Shown piece after piece: positions 6,918 to 8,931 of a stretch of DNA of 8,931 nucleotides. A program made the position numbers and the translations under genes. Source of the stretch: a bacterium (lineage in GTDB: Bacteria; Babelota; Babeliae; Babelales; GCA-2401785); NCBI GenBank assembly GCA_030629865.1, contig DAOVOC010000031.1, positions 1-8,931 of the forward strand. The letters run 5' to 3'. The notes beneath the pieces were generated by a model. It saw only the letters and a list, made by a program, of their open reading frames with translations, was not told the origin of the DNA and made no database searches. Positions within the stretch are counted from its first letter, which is position 1, and each line of letters starts with the position of its first letter.

Positions 6918-7024
6918 TGTCATCCCGCGCTTGACGTGGGATTTATTCTTTCTTAAAATTTCCTGATAATTAATGTTTTTGTAATCTTAGCGGAAAAGAT
7001 CCCAGACTTCGATCTGGGATGACA
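6918..7024. repeat. Palindromic intergenic repeat with hairpin ends (GTCATCCC family)
   Basis: The 107-bp element begins TGTCATCCC and ends GGGATGACA, perfect 9-bp inverted repeats. Each end is also a hairpin: ATCCCGCG/CGTGGGAT around CTTGA (6922-6942, one G-U) and ATCCCAGA/TCTGGGAT around CTTCGA (6999-7020). The GTCATCCC...GGGAT core resembles palindromic repeats dispersed in many bacterial genomes, for example in alphaproteobacteria. There is no coding capacity in it. It may be a small non-autonomous mobile element or a REP-like sequence. Only this copy is in the window, so dispersal cannot be shown here. Confidence 0.75.
6931..6959 (+). promoter_or_regulatory. Sigma70-type promoter for the three-gene cassette
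   Basis: TTGACG (6931-6936, 5 of 6 to consensus), a 17-base spacer and TAAAAT (6954-6959, 5 of 6) form the best promoter in the intergenic region. Transcription would start near 6966, giving a leader of about 85 bases before the ATG at 7051. The -35 box lies in the loop and right arm of the left hairpin of the palindromic repeat, and the right hairpin falls in the leader. Confidence 0.6.
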
Positions 7025-7050
7025 TTTTGAAGAATGCAAAGGAAACTACC

Positions 7051-7350
7051 ATGAATAAAAAACGCATCATCCTACTTTTGATAACATTAACGATTTTAAG
7101 CTCAGTCTTTTCAGAAAAAATAAGCTGCATGGAGCTAAATAAGCAAAACCTGACTGAAATAGAAAAAAAAGAGAAAACAAGAAACCGTCGTAGAAAATAT
7201 CGCCTCAACCGAAAAAAGCGTGATCGATTGGGAATTGCCCCAAATCACGAAGAGGAGCAAAGCAATTGCATGCGAATGTGCTGCTTAGGAGCCGCTATAT
7301 GGATGTTATGGATTATGTCAAAACCAGCAACACAAAGAATTTTGAAATGA
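7051..7350 (+). CDS. Small exported or membrane-anchored basic protein, unknown
   Basis: I do not recognise this 99-residue protein. MNKKRIILLLITLTILSSVF is a clear signal sequence; cleavage is likely between about 21 and 27 (SEKISCME). The Cys at 26 is not in a proper lipobox (KISC has Lys at -3). Residues 28-60 are strongly basic (RNRRRKYRLNRKKR at 45-58), then an acidic patch HEEEQ (66-70), a CMRMCC cluster (Cys 73, 77, 78) and a hydrophobic segment CLGAAIWMLWIM (78-89) that could span the membrane. The ATG at 7051 is chosen because AAAGGAAA lies 6 bases upstream; a TTG at 7027 in frame has none and would put charged residues before the signal. It is the first gene of the cassette, and its stop TGA overlaps the ATG of the next gene. 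Layout, signal-peptide ending (EK..xME) and C-terminal membrane segment resemble the next protein, so they may be distant paralogues. Confidence 0.65.
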   Translation: MNKKRIILLLITLTILSSVFSEKISCMELNKQNLTEIEKKEKTRNRRRKYRLNRKKRDRLGIAPNHEEEQSNCMRMCCLGAAIWMLWIMSKPATQRILK

Positions 7351-7823
7351 CAGTAAATTTAGAAAGAAAAAACAAAATGGAAAAACTTTTTATCATGTTT
7401 GTTGTAGTAATCTCTATGGCATTTGAAAAAGTTCGTGGAATGGAACAAAAACCACAGCCAGAATCCACATCTACAAGTGGTTTTACAAGAAGAGCGCCTA
7501 GAGACCAACGGCAAACCCCTAAACAACGTCTATATAGAAACCAAGGTCAAGAACCACAACAAATAGGAAATAGAAGATATAACCATCAAAACAATCAATT
7601 CTTAAAAAAGGGAAAAAGCAAAATAGGATGGACAAAAAGCAGAACAGTATGCCCAAATGAACAAACAAACAATATGTCTGAACAAGAACTCTTAGCACGT
7701 AAAATCAAGAAGAGGGAACTAATTGCAACAGGAGTAGCTTTTTCATGTTGGCTGGGGTTTTCCTATTGCCTATTTAAAACAGTTAAATTACTTGGACAAA
7801 AAAATGTGATGCCTTTAAACTAA
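7347..7823 (+). CDS. Small exported or membrane-anchored Gln/Arg-rich protein, unknown
   Basis: I do not recognise this 158-residue protein. The ATG at 7347 overlaps the previous stop as ATGA, which suggests translational coupling; an ATG at 7377 (148 residues, directly before the signal core) is equally possible. The open frame begins upstream inside the previous gene, but that part is not credible as coding. KLFIMFVVVISMAF is a signal sequence, with likely cleavage around EKVRG/MEQ. A low-complexity linker of about 80 residues follows, rich in Gln, Arg, Asn and Pro (RRAPRDQRQTPKQR, RNQGQEPQQ), with one Cys in RTVCPNEQ. Near the C-terminus LIATGVAFSCWLGFSYCLF (about 124-142) is a membrane segment bearing two Cys, followed by KTVKLLGQK. 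The domain order matches its upstream neighbour. Ribosome binding sites for either start are weak (AAAGAA or AGAAAG), consistent with coupling. Confidence 0.65.
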   Translation: MTVNLERKNKMEKLFIMFVVVISMAFEKVRGMEQKPQPESTSTSGFTRRAPRDQRQTPKQRLYRNQGQEPQQIGNRRYNHQNNQFLKKGKSKIGWTKSRTVCPNEQTNNMSEQELLARKIKKRELIATGVAFSCWLGFSYCLFKTVKLLGQKNVMPLN

Positions 7824-7838
7824 GATTTGTATTGTTTT

Positions 7839-7853
7839 AGGAGGTTTAGGAGA
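7839..7853 (+). promoter_or_regulatory. Tandem Shine-Dalgarno sites before the third cassette gene
   Basis: AGGAGG at 7839-7844 is a perfect anti-16S match but 17 bases from the ATG at 7862, too far for normal initiation. A second site, AGGAGA at 7848-7853, is 8 bases away and is the likely functional one. The upstream copy may act as a ribosome standby site. This is the strongest initiation region in the window. Confidence 0.6.
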
Positions 7854-7861
7854 AACAACTT

Positions 7862-8605
7862 ATGAAAAAGCTACTCATACTTCTTGCAACAATTTTTACA
7901 ACAACATGTTTTGGCAGCACCATAAACACCTGCAATCCAATTCTGTTTACTCGATATGAAAAATACGAAAATGCAGATCTTCTAATTCGAAAGGCAACAG
8001 CACACAGAGGTTTTATTCTAGCACCGCTTTTAACAGGAATTTTAGCAGCTACTGCTGGTTACTTTGTTAAAAAGAAATGGCCAGAAATTGATAAAAACAT
8101 GCAAGTACCGCTAGATATCACAGCTGGCATGAGCACGGGGCTTTTAACACTTGTGTACCTCGGTATTAAACGACACTTTACCCGCAAAAAATGTATCGCT
8201 CGAATTAAACGCATGCTCTATTCCAATGATCTTGATGCACTTTATAAATTTTTCCCACCTAGTGTTGTTGGAAAAATGCAACAAATAGACCATGAACACG
8301 AGGTCAGTGAACGCGAAATTTTCAACTTACTCGAAGCCCTCAAAGATGATGTTGATGGATTTTTTGCCCAAAGTTCAAAAAGTTTTTCCGACCAACTTTG
8401 GGCTCTTTTTAAAACCGGAAAATGGAAAAAACAATGGCAATGTAAGAAAGGCTGTACTTGCAACTCATGCTCAATAACCCCTTCTCCAACAACAGTCCGT
8501 AGACATACAGAAAATATTGTACAGACAGCAAAAAATCTCGGAGGCGAACTCTTAACAAGAGCTTCGTCGATAGTACATGAATATGGCGGTACTAGAAGAC
8601 GATGA
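7862..8605 (+). CDS. Exported or membrane protein with two membrane segments and a Cys cluster, unknown
   Basis: I do not recognise this 247-residue protein. MKKLLILLATIFTTTCFGST is a signal sequence, with likely cleavage after CFG or GS near 18-20. GFILAPLLTGILAATAGYFV (50-69) and, after a short polar link, DITAGMSTGLLTLVYLGI (85-102) look like a membrane hairpin; both are followed by Lys/Arg. A domain of about 140 residues follows: predicted helices at 110-185 (ARIKRMLYSNDLDALYKFF, REIFNLLEALKDDVDGFF), then a cysteine cluster CKKGCTCNSC (194, 198, 200, 203) that could bind a metal or form disulphides, then a Thr/Arg-rich tail ending GGTRRR. It is the last gene of the cassette, 38 bases after its neighbour, with a strong ribosome binding site. 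Its TGA is 2 bases from the stop of the convergent gene. Membrane location is well supported; function is unknown. Confidence 0.8.
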   Translation: MKKLLILLATIFTTTCFGSTINTCNPILFTRYEKYENADLLIRKATAHRGFILAPLLTGILAATAGYFVKKKWPEIDKNMQVPLDITAGMSTGLLTLVYLGIKRHFTRKKCIARIKRMLYSNDLDALYKFFPPSVVGKMQQIDHEHEVSEREIFNLLEALKDDVDGFFAQSSKSFSDQLWALFKTGKWKKQWQCKKGCTCNSCSITPSPTTVRRHTENIVQTAKNLGGELLTRASSIVHEYGGTRRR

Positions 8606-8607
8606 AA

Positions 8608-8931
8608 TTATTTTTTTACTAAAAAATATGCATAAGAAGTATTAGGAAGTGTTCTAAGCTGTTTTTTAAATTGTTGTTTGGAATCGTATACGCCACCGAA
8701 CAAATCAAGCTGGTATAAGTTTTTCTGGAATGCTTGTCCAGTATCTGAAAGAACACCAAGGCGAATCTCATCGTTCCTATTCATCGGATTAGAATATTTG
8801 ATAGCAATCAATTTACCAATGCCAAGCTGCTTTACATCACCAGCAAAAACGGTCCATGGGTGATCGACAATTCTCATAACTCGGTTGTAACGATTTCTAC
8901 TGCGTCCTTCCATAAACTCACGGAAAAACCA
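8608..8931 (-). CDS. C-terminal part of a probable 3D-domain (MltA-like) protein, incomplete
   Basis: The frame is open to the window edge, so the 5' end is missing and 107 residues are seen; Met at 8913 is internal, preceded by WFFREF. The order of motifs matches the C-terminal 3D domain of MltA-type lytic transglycosylases, which cleave peptidoglycan glycan strands from the periplasmic side. The pattern is AGDVKQLGIGKLIAI (compare SDRSIIPPGT..L), EIRLGVLSDTGQAF (compare LRLMVALDVGGAI), LDLFGGV (compare FDIYQGIG) and a final YFLVKK (compare VWVLK). The three Asp residues that name the domain fall at visible residues 32, 63 and 76. The usual second Gly of DxGGA is Gln here. If the match holds, this is a cell-wall remodelling enzyme or a wall-binding relative. 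Identity rests on a short alignment made from memory, so it is moderate. It converges on the three-gene cassette. Confidence 0.6.
   Translation of the reverse strand, partial: WFFREFMEGRSRNRYNRVMRIVDHPWTVFAGDVKQLGIGKLIAIKYSNPMNRNDEIRLGVLSDTGQAFQKNLYQLDLFGGVYDSKQQFKKQLRTLPNTSYAYFLVKK

Noticed and set aside
8610..8627. ATTTTTT-TACT-AAAAAAT hairpin between the convergent genes as a bidirectional terminator.
   Set aside because: The stem is only A-T pairs and lies within the Lys codons of the minus-strand gene; too weak to call.
1..8931. tRNA, rRNA, CRISPR array, insertion sequence with transposase.
   Set aside because: No such structure or gene was seen on either strand.

Overview
The window comes from an AT-rich bacterial chromosome that makes a meso-diaminopimelate peptidoglycan. 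Two housekeeping genes are recognisable with high confidence: murE and a membrane-bound pyrophosphatase. Around them lie genes for exported or membrane-anchored proteins that I do not recognise. This mix (decayed Fic and ATPase genes, lysine-rich secreted hypotheticals, ion-pumping pyrophosphatase, dispersed GTCATCCC-type palindromes) fits a small-genome, host-associated Gram-negative-like bacterium. Candidatus Dependentiae (TM6/Babeliae) is my best guess, but that is inference and nothing here proves the taxon.

Layout. 1-1052 is a gene graveyard. A Fic-family gene on the minus strand lacks its N-terminal part and has Cys in place of the first Arg of the Fic motif. Immediately beside it, on the plus strand, is an internal fragment of a DUF4143-type AAA ATPase with a nonsense codon. 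The two fragments meet at about 802/803, both missing their 5' ends, as expected if one deletion removed a divergent promoter region and both gene starts. The ATPase fragment then breaks off at the stop codon of the next gene. 1053-3098 (minus) encodes a 681-residue exported protein of unknown function with a tandem VEE(K/E) tail. 3217-4737 (plus) is murE, with the DNPR signature for meso-DAP and an unusual four-cysteine insert. 4810-6798 (plus) is a K+-dependent-type membrane pyrophosphatase whose Shine-Dalgarno sequence lies inside a small hairpin touching the start codon; a strong intrinsic terminator follows.

6853-7050 is intergenic and holds a 107-bp palindromic repeat, each end of which is itself a hairpin. 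A good sigma70-type promoter starts inside the left hairpin and drives three small genes (7051-8605). All three encode proteins with a signal sequence, one or two further membrane segments and clustered cysteines, and they look like one operon. Tail-to-tail with it, two bases away, is the 3' end of a minus-strand gene that runs off the window and resembles the C-terminal 3D domain of MltA-type lytic transglycosylases.

Functionally, murE and the possible 3D-domain protein both concern the cell wall (precursor synthesis and turnover), the pyrophosphatase couples pyrophosphate hydrolysis to ion pumping, and the remaining intact genes appear to supply envelope or secreted proteins of unknown role.
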